Of a stretch of DNA of 47,098 bases, positions 24,163-31,285 are shown one piece after another. The stretch lies in assembly GCA_035297265.1 (NCBI GenBank), contig DATGZH010000030.1:1-47098 (forward strand), written 5' to 3'. A program made the translations under genes and the position numbers. The stretch's first letter is position 1; each line of letters begins with the position of its first letter. This DNA comes from DATGZH01 sp035297265. GTDB taxonomy: Bacteria > Actinomycetota > Acidimicrobiia > Acidimicrobiales > RAAP-2. Below the pieces are notes generated by a model. The model did no database searches, had not been told where the DNA came from, and saw only the letters and a list, made by a program, of their open reading frames with translations.

Positions 24163-25079
24163 TTCACGGCGATCGGGCTGAGCGGCGACCCGACCGCCCC
24201 GGTGATCCTGAGCGGCGGCGCCACCAGGAAGAACTCGTAGACACCGTCGGCCGCGCAGTCCTCGGCCAACTCCTCCAAATTGAAGATCTCGCCGAGGGTC
24301 ATGCCGAGGTCCCGGATGAGCACGCAGTGGAGCGGGAGCATCCCCTGACCCTCGGCCGCCGGGAGCACCTCGATGGCGAAGTTGTCCGAGACCACCGCGG
24401 CCAGCTCGTGGTCGTGGGCCCACTCGGCGAACCCGAGGGCCAGGCCCGGGTTCCCGCGCATCCAGCCCTTCCAGCCTTCAACGAGCGCCTTCTTCCGCCA
24501 GCCGGTGCGCACGGCGAGCGTGTCCCCCGGCCGTACGCTCAGGCCGGCGGCGGCCAGCACCGCGTCGAGCTCCTCGGGCTCGATGCCCTCCCCGGCGGCC
24601 AACCATTCGACGCCGCGGTGCCGGGCCACGTCGGCCAGCACGCCGCGCCCCACGATGCCGGGCAACGTCTTGTCGATCGAGTTGCGTGAGGCCCCGCCGG
24701 CGGCCTGCACCGCCTGGATGGGCACGTTGTTGTAGAGGAGGCCGTCGTACCCGACGTGGGCCAGGCTGTCGAGCTGCGTCGCCCCCTGGAGGGGCATCGT
24801 GACGTAGTCGTCGGCGATGTGCACGTCCTTGCCCACGCCCGTGTCGTCGGTCGGCATGACCGTCATGAAATGGAGCGGGTTCACGCGCCCACCGAGGCCG
24901 CTCTGCGGGCCGTCGGGACCGAGCGGGATGCTGAGCTCGAAGACCTTGCCCGTGCGGACCAACCCGGCCGCCTCGACGATGCGCTCGGGGGTGATGAAGT
25001 TGAGGGTGCCCCGCTGGTCGTCGCGGCCCCACCGCTCCCAGTGGGACAGGCGTTCGCCGAGGGCCTTGAAGTGCTCCAC
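24159..25079 (-). CDS. cyclase family protein (kynurenine-formamidase-like, PF04199)
   Basis: Metal-dependent amidase or lactonase-type fold of 306 residues. Family features include LNFITPERI near residue 29, FELSIPLGPDGPQ near 46, the metal site in QGATQLDSLAHVGYDG near 98, and IHxxDKTLPGIVGRGVLADV-like sequence near 133. In this family such enzymes hydrolyse aryl formamides or open ring lactones and isatin. I chose the GTG at 25079 because AAGGAGG lies 6 bases upstream; the frame extends 12 codons further but without support. It is the first gene of the eight-gene run and is translationally coupled to the oxidase. Confidence 0.88.
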   Translation of the reverse strand: MEHFKALGERLSHWERWGRDDQRGTLNFITPERIVEAAGLVRTGKVFELSIPLGPDGPQSGLGGRVNPLHFMTVMPTDDTGVGKDVHIADDYVTMPLQGATQLDSLAHVGYDGLLYNNVPIQAVQAAGGASRNSIDKTLPGIVGRGVLADVARHRGVEWLAAGEGIEPEELDAVLAAAGLSVRPGDTLAVRTGWRKKALVEGWKGWMRGNPGLALGFAEWAHDHELAAVVSDNFAIEVLPAAEGQGMLPLHCVLIRDLGMTLGEIFNLEELAEDCAADGVYEFFLVAPPLRITGAVGSPLSPIAVK

Positions 25080-25148
25080 TCGCGCCCTCCTTGGCGTCAC
25101 GAGCCGACAGTCCAAGAGATGACGGCCGGGCGCTGCGGCTCGCGCTGC

Positions 25149-25177
25149 AAGCTATTGGGCACGTCCGGGCCCGTCAA
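25149..25177 (-). promoter_or_regulatory. promoter candidate for the cyclase-to-PTE operon
   Basis: On the minus strand TTGACG (25172-25177) is separated by exactly 17 bases from TAGCTT (25149-25154). This is a close match to the primary-sigma pattern. The -35 overlaps the stop codon of the upstream P450. The predicted start near 25142 gives a 5' leader of about 60 bases before the cyclase GTG. The same TTGACG-N17-TAnnnT pattern appears at 42862-42890 and 45690-45718. Confidence 0.6.
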
Positions 25178-26382
25178 GCGGCGACGTGCACCGCCAAAGG
25201 CCCTCTGATCTGGAAATTCTTGCCGTAGTCGACGTCGCCGACCACCTCGAATTCGGGGAGGTGATCGAGCAGTCGGTCGAGCCAGATCGTGGCCTCGAGA
25301 CGGGCCAGGTTGAGGCCGATGCAGCTGTGCATGCCGAAGCCGAAGCCGAGGTGCTGGCGGGCCGGCCGGGTGACGTCGAAGGACGAGGCGTCGTCCCAAC
25401 GCTCCGGGTCGCGGTTGGCCGCTCCCTCGAGCGCGGTGACGACCGAGCGCTTCGGCAGGAGGACGCCCTCGATCTCGACGTCGGCCCGGACGAAGCGGTC
25501 CATGAACTGGGCGATGGTCTGGAAGCGATGCACCTCTTCGATGGCCGCCGGGACGAGCGTGCGGTCCTCGGCCAGCCGCCGGCGCTGGTCGGGGTGCGCG
25601 GCGAGGGTGACGAGCGTGTGGGCCATCAGCTTGGCCGTGGTCTCGTTGCCGGCGAACACCAGTTGGGTGTTGCTGGCGATGATCTCCTGCTCGGTCATGT
25701 CGCTCTCTGCGTAGGGCGAGGCGACCATCTTCCCGATGAGGTCCTCGGAGGGGCACCGACGACGGTCCGTCACCTGGTGGGCGAGGTAGTCGTTCAGGGC
25801 GACGGTGGCCGCCCGGCCGGTGGCCATGGTCGCCTTCCCCGCCTCGGTCGGGTCGAGAGCGCCCTCGGCGATGCCGGCCATGGCGTCGCTCCAGTCACTG
25901 AACTGGTCGATCATCGACGTCTCGATGCCGAGCAGATGGGCGACGACCAAGGTGGGTATCCGGCGGGTCATGTTGGCGACCGCGTCGACCGTCTCGCCCG
26001 AGCGCACCCGCTCGACGAAGGGGTCGAGCTGGTCGGCCACGAGCCGTTCGACGAGCTCACGCCGTTCCTCCAAGCTGCCCCGCTCGAAGTCCTTCGCCCA
26101 GATGCCCCGAATGGCGTCGTGGCGCTCCCGGACGTCGACCATCTCCATCGTGAGGCCGCCGAAGACGCTCTCGAAACCCTCGGTCTCCAGGTACTGCTTG
26201 AAGTGGCCGGTGTCGCCGAGGCAGCGCGACACGTTCTTGTACGAGGTGACCATCCAGCGGTCCCGGGCCTCGTTGTAGACCACGGGGCCGGCGGCCCGGA
26301 TGGCCTCGAGCACCGGATAGGGGTCCTGGTTGAACCCAGGCTCGGCGAAGGTGACGCTCGTGACCGGAGGGTCAGTGGGCAC
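25174..26382 (-). CDS. cytochrome P450 (second of three)
   Basis: Soluble haem monooxygenase of 402 residues. The I-helix motif is FAGNETTAKL near residue 240, the ExxR motif is in IEEVHRF near 280, and the haem loop is FGFGMHSCIG near 345. The GTG at 26382 is preceded by AGAGGGG with about a 5-base spacer. It lies 94 bases upstream of the cyclase gene on the same strand, with a promoter candidate in between. It may therefore be the first gene of a nine-gene transcript or a separate unit. The ferredoxin in the following operon could serve both P450s. Confidence 0.94.
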   Translation of the reverse strand: MPTDPPVTSVTFAEPGFNQDPYPVLEAIRAAGPVVYNEARDRWMVTSYKNVSRCLGDTGHFKQYLETEGFESVFGGLTMEMVDVRERHDAIRGIWAKDFERGSLEERRELVERLVADQLDPFVERVRSGETVDAVANMTRRIPTLVVAHLLGIETSMIDQFSDWSDAMAGIAEGALDPTEAGKATMATGRAATVALNDYLAHQVTDRRRCPSEDLIGKMVASPYAESDMTEQEIIASNTQLVFAGNETTAKLMAHTLVTLAAHPDQRRRLAEDRTLVPAAIEEVHRFQTIAQFMDRFVRADVEIEGVLLPKRSVVTALEGAANRDPERWDDASSFDVTRPARQHLGFGFGMHSCIGLNLARLEATIWLDRLLDHLPEFEVVGDVDYGKNFQIRGPLAVHVAA

Positions 26383-26855
26383 GACCGCCCCTCTCTCGAA
26401 GCGTGGCCGACGTCCTCATGTCGGCCATTCTGCCGGCTACCCGCCACCGCCGCCGTCCTCCCGACCGCCGGGGCACCGGGCCGGGGCCGACCAGCGCGGG
26501 TCCCCGGGCCCCGCGAGGACATCGCCGTCCCGTCCGCTGGACGACGCCGCCGCCGTCGACGAGCGGACCCACCCGTGTAACGCCGACGCGCACCGCGGCG
26601 TTCTGTGTCGTGGCTGGGGTCCAGTCATCGCACTCGTCGGTCGCACGGACGCAACTTCGGCCACCCCGAGTTCGCGTGACAATCCCACTAGCCTGGCGGC
26701 GAGTAGGACCAGGTAGGACCTGGTAGGACCTGGTAGGACAAGGTGACGATGGGGTGGAGGGTCGGGTCACCGACACCCCGGAGCCATGGCTTCGATCGTC
26801 CCGTGGCGGGTTCGATCGGCACAGACATCACGGCGGATCCGAGAGGAGGTGTCGA
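26383..26855. other. 473-bp divergent spacer
   Basis: Separates the minus-strand P450 from the plus-strand secreted-protein pair. It contains a four-copy 10-bp tandem repeat (26701-26740), a weak TAGCCT -10-like hexamer at 26689-26694, and the GAGGAGG ribosome site for 26856. Open frames inside it have no supported start and look like shadows. Confidence 0.6.
26701..26740. repeat. 10-bp tandem repeat, four copies
   Basis: Four consecutive 10-base units with core GTAGGAC (first copy AGTAGGAC, last ending in A instead of C). Two units also form a perfect dyad, ACCAGGT-AGG-ACCTGGT, at 26708-26724. A period of 10 bases is one helical turn, so repeated sites would face the same side of the DNA. 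It lies about 115 bases upstream of the beta-helix gene start. Confidence 0.9.
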
Positions 26856-28250
26856 GTGCGTCGGGTCTTCACGCGCGCCGCGCGGCGCGCCCTCGCCCTT
26901 CTCGTGCTGGCTCTCGGCGTGGCCCTCCCGCTCACCGTGGTCGTCGCCACCCCGACCGCCTCGGCCGGCACGGTGACCATTCCGGCGGGCGACAACACCA
27001 CGGTGGCCGAGACCGTGGCCACGAGCCCCGCCGGAACCACGTTCATCCTCGCCTCGGGCACCCACACCAACTTCTCCGTGGTGCCCAAGGCCCGGGACGG
27101 CTTCACGTCGCAGCCCGGCACCGTGCTCGACGGCGGCGGCACCGTCCCGGTCGCCTTCACGGTCGACACCCACTTCGCCAACGAGGGTGGGGTCACGATC
27201 TCCGGGGCGAGCTCGGACGACCCCCTGGTCATCGAGAACTACGACCAGTACGACTGCGGCTGCAGCGACCCCTACACGCTCGGGGTCGTGAACCCCCGGT
27301 GCAACTGCACCTCGCACTCGGGGAGCGCGACGAACTGGTCGCTGACCGACGTCGAGATCACCGACAGCGCCACGCTCGGTCTCGAGATCGCCGACGGGAT
27401 GGCCGTGAACGACGGCACGATCGACGGCAACGGCACGGCCGGCCTGGGCGGAAGCGACAACCTGGACACCCTCGGCAAGGGGGTGCTCATCGAGAACAGC
27501 GACATCTCCTCGAACGGTCCTCCCCCGGGCGACCTCTGCCCGCAGGCCACCGCCTGCGCCGGTATCCACTTGGCCGGGTCCGAGGTGAAGAACGTCAGCC
27601 TGGTCAACGACACCGTCGACGGGAACAACGGGGTCGGCGTCTGGTTCGACACCGTGCCCGGCCCCAACTACGTCGAGAGCGACCAGATCGACACCAACGC
27701 GGCGTCGGCGGTGCGCGACGAGGCCAGCGGGCCGCTCGTCGTGTCGAACAACGTGATGGACGGCGACGCCGCCAACGAGGGGGCCGAGGGTGCCGGCATC
27801 GTGTGCGCCTCCTGCAACGGGCTCACGGCGTCGACGAACACGATCACCGACATCCAGGGGGCCTACGGGATCCTGATCCTCCAGGACAACCGGGAGTACC
27901 AGGGCGACGTCGTCCGGAACATCGCCATCTCGGGCAATACCGTGGCCGCCGCCCCCGGCACGACCCTCATGAACGGGGTCAGCCAGTGCACGAGCACCCA
28001 CTTCGAGCCGACCATGGACCCCTCGTCCTCGCCCTGTAGCGGCGCGGTGTTCGCCCAGTCGACCATCACCTTCACGGACGACACCTACGTCTGCAGCACC
28101 TTCCTCTACGGGAGCCCCCTGCCCCTCCCGGTCAGCCCGCCCCCGCCGGGTGAGCCCTACCCCGGCGGTGGGACACCCGAGACCCTGTCCTTCGCGGCGT
28201 GGCAGGCCGCCGGCTTCGACGTGGGTGGCAGCGCCACCTCGGACTGTTGA
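26856..28250 (+). CDS. secreted right-handed beta-helix protein
   Basis: Exported 464-residue protein. A signal peptide spans about residues 1-38 (VRRVFTRAARRALALLVLAL, then a TASA-type cleavage site). The body consists of repeated short strand-turn units rich in Asn, Asp, Gly and Thr (NDTVDGNNGVGVWFDT, VSNNVMDGD, ISGNTV), the pattern of pectin-lyase-like parallel beta-helices. The C-terminal segment is Pro-rich with Cys. I chose the GTG at 26856, which has GAGGAGG 6 bases upstream; the frame is open to 26754 without support. The next secreted gene begins 8 bases after its stop, so they form an operon. Polysaccharide binding or cleavage is possible; catalytic residues are not identifiable. 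Confidence 0.8.
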   Translation: MRRVFTRAARRALALLVLALGVALPLTVVVATPTASAGTVTIPAGDNTTVAETVATSPAGTTFILASGTHTNFSVVPKARDGFTSQPGTVLDGGGTVPVAFTVDTHFANEGGVTISGASSDDPLVIENYDQYDCGCSDPYTLGVVNPRCNCTSHSGSATNWSLTDVEITDSATLGLEIADGMAVNDGTIDGNGTAGLGGSDNLDTLGKGVLIENSDISSNGPPPGDLCPQATACAGIHLAGSEVKNVSLVNDTVDGNNGVGVWFDTVPGPNYVESDQIDTNAASAVRDEASGPLVVSNNVMDGDAANEGAEGAGIVCASCNGLTASTNTITDIQGAYGILILQDNREYQGDVVRNIAISGNTVAAAPGTTLMNGVSQCTSTHFEPTMDPSSSPCSGAVFAQSTITFTDDTYVCSTFLYGSPLPLPVSPPPPGEPYPGGGTPETLSFAAWQAAGFDVGGSATSDC

Positions 28251-28258
28251 GGGCCGGG

Positions 28259-30643
28259 ATGGGACGGCGCGGGCGGGGACCGGGCGCCAGGCGTTGGGCC
28301 CGCGGTGCGGCCATGCTCCTGCTCGTGGCCGGCGCCACCGTCGGTGCCACGCTCGGGACGGCGCTGTGGTCCGCTCCGGCTCAGCCGGCGCCGACCCAGT
28401 GGAGCGTGACGCCGAGCCCGAGCTTCGGTGCCGATGCCGACCTCAAGGCGGTCGCCTGCACCGACGCCTCGTTCTGCGTGGCCGTGGGCGACGACGCCAT
28501 CGTCACGGTGGCCGAGGTCTGGGACGGCACCAGCTGGAGCGCCGTCCCGAGCCCGAGCCCGGGCAGCCAGAGCGACCACCTGTCCGGGGTGGCCTGCACG
28601 TCGTCCACGAGCTGCGTGGCGGTCGGCGACGACACGAGCGCCGGCGGACCGGTCCAGACCCTGGCCGAGCTCTGGGACGGCAGCTCGTGGTCGGTCGTCC
28701 CGAGCCCCACGCCCGATCCGGCGGGCGACAGCCTGGCCGCGGTCTCCTGCCCGGACGCCACCGACTGCTACGCCGTCGGCACGGACGGGAACAACGCCAC
28801 CACCCTCGTCGAGTACTGGGACGGCAGCTCCTGGTCGGTCGTCCCGACCCCCACGCCCGACGGCTCGGTCGTCGACACCTTGGACGGCGTGAGCTGCCCG
28901 AGCGCGGCGAACTGCACGGCGGTCGGGCTCACCTCCGGGCTGAGCGGCCCGGGCCAGACCCTCGTCGAGTCGTGGGACGGCACCGCCTGGTCGGTGGTGC
29001 CGAGCCCGTCCCCCGGGGGCGGCACGAGCTCGCTCAGCTCGGTGTCCTGCGTTGACGCCGAGGACTGCGTGGCGGTGGGGTCCAGCGCGGGCGGCACCGA
29101 GACCCTCGTCGAAGCATGGGACGGCACCAGTTGGTCGGTCGTGCCGAGCCCCGACCCGGTGAGCTTCGAGGACGAGCTGAGCGGCGTGTCGTGCCCAGGG
29201 CCCGGCCTCGCCGGTTGCACGGCCGTGGGCGCCACCGAGACGTCGAGCGATCCGACGGCCGAACAGCCCCTGATCGAGGCCTTTGACGGCACGTCGTGGT
29301 CCGTCGCCTCGACGGGAGCACCTCTGCCGGAGGGGGTGCTCACGGGGGTGGCGTGCCCGGACGCCACGGACTGCCAGGCCTCGGGCGAGGCGGGCACCGG
29401 GGTCCGCACACCGCCGCTCCTCCTCGGCTGGGCGGCCGGTAGCTGGTCGACGGAGACCCCCGGGCCCGGCGTGGCCCGCAACGACCTGCGTGCCGTTTCG
29501 TGCGCCCCGACCGCGGTGCGCTGCGACACCGTGGGGACCTTCGACGACGGCTCGAACCAGGAGAACCTGGCCGAGACCTACGACACCAGCTTCCCGCAGT
29601 GGTCCCACGACTTCGTCCCGAACCAGGGCGGCGCCGACAACGAGCTGCACGCGGTCTCCTGCCCGGACCCGAACAACTGCGTGGCCGTCGGTGAGGTGAA
29701 CGTCGCGGGCACGCTGGCGACCTTCGCCGCCAACCTCCACGCCGGCTCGACGGCGGTCATCGACAGCGCCGATCCGGGCGACGGCGACAACGTCCTCAAC
29801 GGCGTGTCCTGCAACGCCGCCACCATCACCCAGGTCACCTGCACGGCGGTGGGGTTCGCCGTGGTCAACGGCACCGAGCAGACCCTCGTCGAGTCGTTCC
29901 AGCCGTCCGGTGACTTCACCGCTCAAACCAGCCCGGACCAGGGTGCCGGCGACAACGTCCTCACCGCGGTGAGCTGCCCCACGGCGACCGCCTGCGTGGC
30001 CGTCGGAAGCTCAGCGGGTGGCCCGGCGGAGCAGACCCTCGTCGAGTCGTGGGACGGCACGAGCTGGACGATCGTGCCGAGCCCCGACCAAGGTGCCGGC
30101 GACAACGTCCTCACCGGGGTGAGCTGCCCCACCGCGACCGCCTGCGTGGCCGTCGGAAGCTCAGCGGGTGGCCCGGCGGAGCAGACCCTCGTCGAGTCGT
30201 GGGACGGCACGAGCTGGACGATCGTGCCGAGCCCGGACCAGGGCGCCGGCGACAACGTCCTCACCGGGGTGACGTGCCCGAGCACCACCGACTGCGTGGC
30301 CGTCGGCCGCGACGACGACGGGGTGGCCGACCAGACCCTCGTGCTGACCGGCGACATCGGTTCGCTCGCCATCACCACCCCGTCGCTGCCCCCGGCCACC
30401 CTGCACCGGTCCTATGCCGTCGTCCTCACGGCGTCAGGCGGCAACCCGCCGTACACGTGGGCGCTGGCCCCGGGATCGACGCTGCCGCCCGGCCTCAAGC
30501 TCTCGAAGGCGGGCAAGATCTCGGGCAAGCCGACGCTGGCCGGGACCTACTCGTTCACCGTCAAGGTGACGGACAAGAAGCCGCCGGGGAAGAAGAGCTC
30601 ACCCAACACGGCCGCGGCCCCCTTCACCGTCACGGTGGCCTGA
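28259..30643 (+). CDS. secreted protein with 13 WSVVPSP...CxAVG repeats and an Ig-like C-terminal domain
   Basis: Exported 794-residue protein. A signal peptide covers about residues 1-43. About 13 tandem repeats of 46-54 residues fill about 45-690: each has W-[ST]-x-V-P-S-P, then L-x-x-V-[SA]-C, then C-x-A-V-G, then T-L-V-E-x-W-D-G-[TS]-S. Two Cys per repeat probably form a disulfide, and the pattern suggests beta-propeller blades. Repeats 7-10 are degenerate. The last about 95 residues form a putative Ig/He_PIG-type domain (LPPATLHRSYAVVLTASGG, then GLKLSKAGKISGKPTLAG). Units 11 and 12 are nearly identical at DNA level. The ATG at 28259 was chosen for its signal peptide. Function unknown; a surface or extracellular binding role is inferred. 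Confidence 0.85.
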   Translation: MGRRGRGPGARRWARGAAMLLLVAGATVGATLGTALWSAPAQPAPTQWSVTPSPSFGADADLKAVACTDASFCVAVGDDAIVTVAEVWDGTSWSAVPSPSPGSQSDHLSGVACTSSTSCVAVGDDTSAGGPVQTLAELWDGSSWSVVPSPTPDPAGDSLAAVSCPDATDCYAVGTDGNNATTLVEYWDGSSWSVVPTPTPDGSVVDTLDGVSCPSAANCTAVGLTSGLSGPGQTLVESWDGTAWSVVPSPSPGGGTSSLSSVSCVDAEDCVAVGSSAGGTETLVEAWDGTSWSVVPSPDPVSFEDELSGVSCPGPGLAGCTAVGATETSSDPTAEQPLIEAFDGTSWSVASTGAPLPEGVLTGVACPDATDCQASGEAGTGVRTPPLLLGWAAGSWSTETPGPGVARNDLRAVSCAPTAVRCDTVGTFDDGSNQENLAETYDTSFPQWSHDFVPNQGGADNELHAVSCPDPNNCVAVGEVNVAGTLATFAANLHAGSTAVIDSADPGDGDNVLNGVSCNAATITQVTCTAVGFAVVNGTEQTLVESFQPSGDFTAQTSPDQGAGDNVLTAVSCPTATACVAVGSSAGGPAEQTLVESWDGTSWTIVPSPDQGAGDNVLTGVSCPTATACVAVGSSAGGPAEQTLVESWDGTSWTIVPSPDQGAGDNVLTGVTCPSTTDCVAVGRDDDGVADQTLVLTGDIGSLAITTPSLPPATLHRSYAVVLTASGGNPPYTWALAPGSTLPPGLKLSKAGKISGKPTLAGTYSFTVKVTDKKPPGKKSSPNTAAAPFTVTVA
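29936..30235 (+). repeat. 150-bp near-identical tandem duplication inside the repeat protein
   Basis: Two consecutive 150-base units differ at only a handful of positions. The decamer gacaacgtcc recurs at 29951, 30101 and 30251, exactly 150 bases apart; the third unit diverges after about 50 bases. Older repeats in the same gene share only protein-level similarity, so this pair reflects a recent duplication or gene conversion and is a likely site of copy-number change. Confidence 0.9.
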
Positions 30644-30674
30644 ACCGGCGGGCGGGCTGGACCGGCCGGTCGGC

Positions 30675-31181
30675 TCAGCGGCGCTCGATGATGCCGCGGG
30701 CGTAGGCGGCCTGCCCGACGTGCTCGAGGTCGTCGGCGATGACGCTCACGAGGCGCACGCCGAGGGTGACCGGCGGATCGAAGCGGGTGTCGACGACCGT
30801 GGACAGGTCCCCGTCGGTGACCGTGTCGAGGAAGCGCCCCGTCGCGGCGAGGACGTCGTGGTGGTAGCCCGAGAGGAGTTCGGCGTCGCCCACCACGGCC
30901 GCCACGTCCTCCGAGCTGTGCCCGTAACCGGTGTCCCGAGGATCGAGTCGCAGTCCGAAGCGCTTCTCCCAGCCGGCGGCCGTCCACACCTGTTCGGTCC
31001 CGGCCACCGCGGCGATGTGGTCGTCCTGGATCCGGGTCAGGTGCCAGACGAGCCAGGCGATGCTGTTCGCCTCGCCGTCGATCCGGAAGGCCAGCTGTTC
31101 GGTGGTGAGGCCGGCCAGGGCCTCGTCCACCGCCTCGGCCACCCGGCCGAAGGCGTCGACCAGCACCTCGGCGCTCGTCAT
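30675..31181 (-). CDS. DinB-like / mycothiol-transferase-type protein
   Basis: Four-helix-bundle DinB-superfamily protein of 168 residues, a group that includes thiol-dependent transferases using mycothiol in actinobacteria. The metal-binding His candidates are in AWLVWHLTRIQDDH near residues 47 and 54 and in DDLEHVGQAAYARG near 154. The protein is likely cytosolic. It stands alone, convergent with the secreted repeat gene, and separated from the ABC permease by a large inverted repeat. The substrate is unknown. Confidence 0.8.
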   Translation of the reverse strand: MTSAEVLVDAFGRVAEAVDEALAGLTTEQLAFRIDGEANSIAWLVWHLTRIQDDHIAAVAGTEQVWTAAGWEKRFGLRLDPRDTGYGHSSEDVAAVVGDAELLSGYHHDVLAATGRFLDTVTDGDLSTVVDTRFDPPVTLGVRLVSVIADDLEHVGQAAYARGIIERR

Positions 31182-31217
31182 CGTCGCCCTCCTCTCGTCC
31201 GGCCCTCGATCTTGTCA

Positions 31218-31271
31218 CCGGGGCGGGACGGCGAGGACCACCGACGGGGATCGTCGGCGGTCCCGCCCCGG
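31218..31271. terminator. large inverted repeat between ABC operon and DinB gene (possible U-less terminator)
   Basis: Perfect 12-bp arms CCGGGGCGGGAC (31218-31229) and GTCCCGCCCCGG (31260-31271) enclose a second stem CCGACG/CGTCGG (31241-31257). The structure lies directly after the permease stop, in a 104-bp spacer. No T-run follows on the minus strand, so it could terminate without U-tail, protect the mRNA 3' end, or bind a protein. Confidence 0.5.
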
Positions 31272-31285
31272 GGGGGCCGGTCGGG

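Noticed and set aside
26701..26740. Short repeats as a CRISPR array
   Set aside because: Units are only 10 bases, contiguous and without spacers; no cas genes are present.
29936..30260. Regular DNA repeats as a CRISPR array
   Set aside because: The 150-bp units are coding and in frame, with no spacer-repeat alternation; they are protein repeats.
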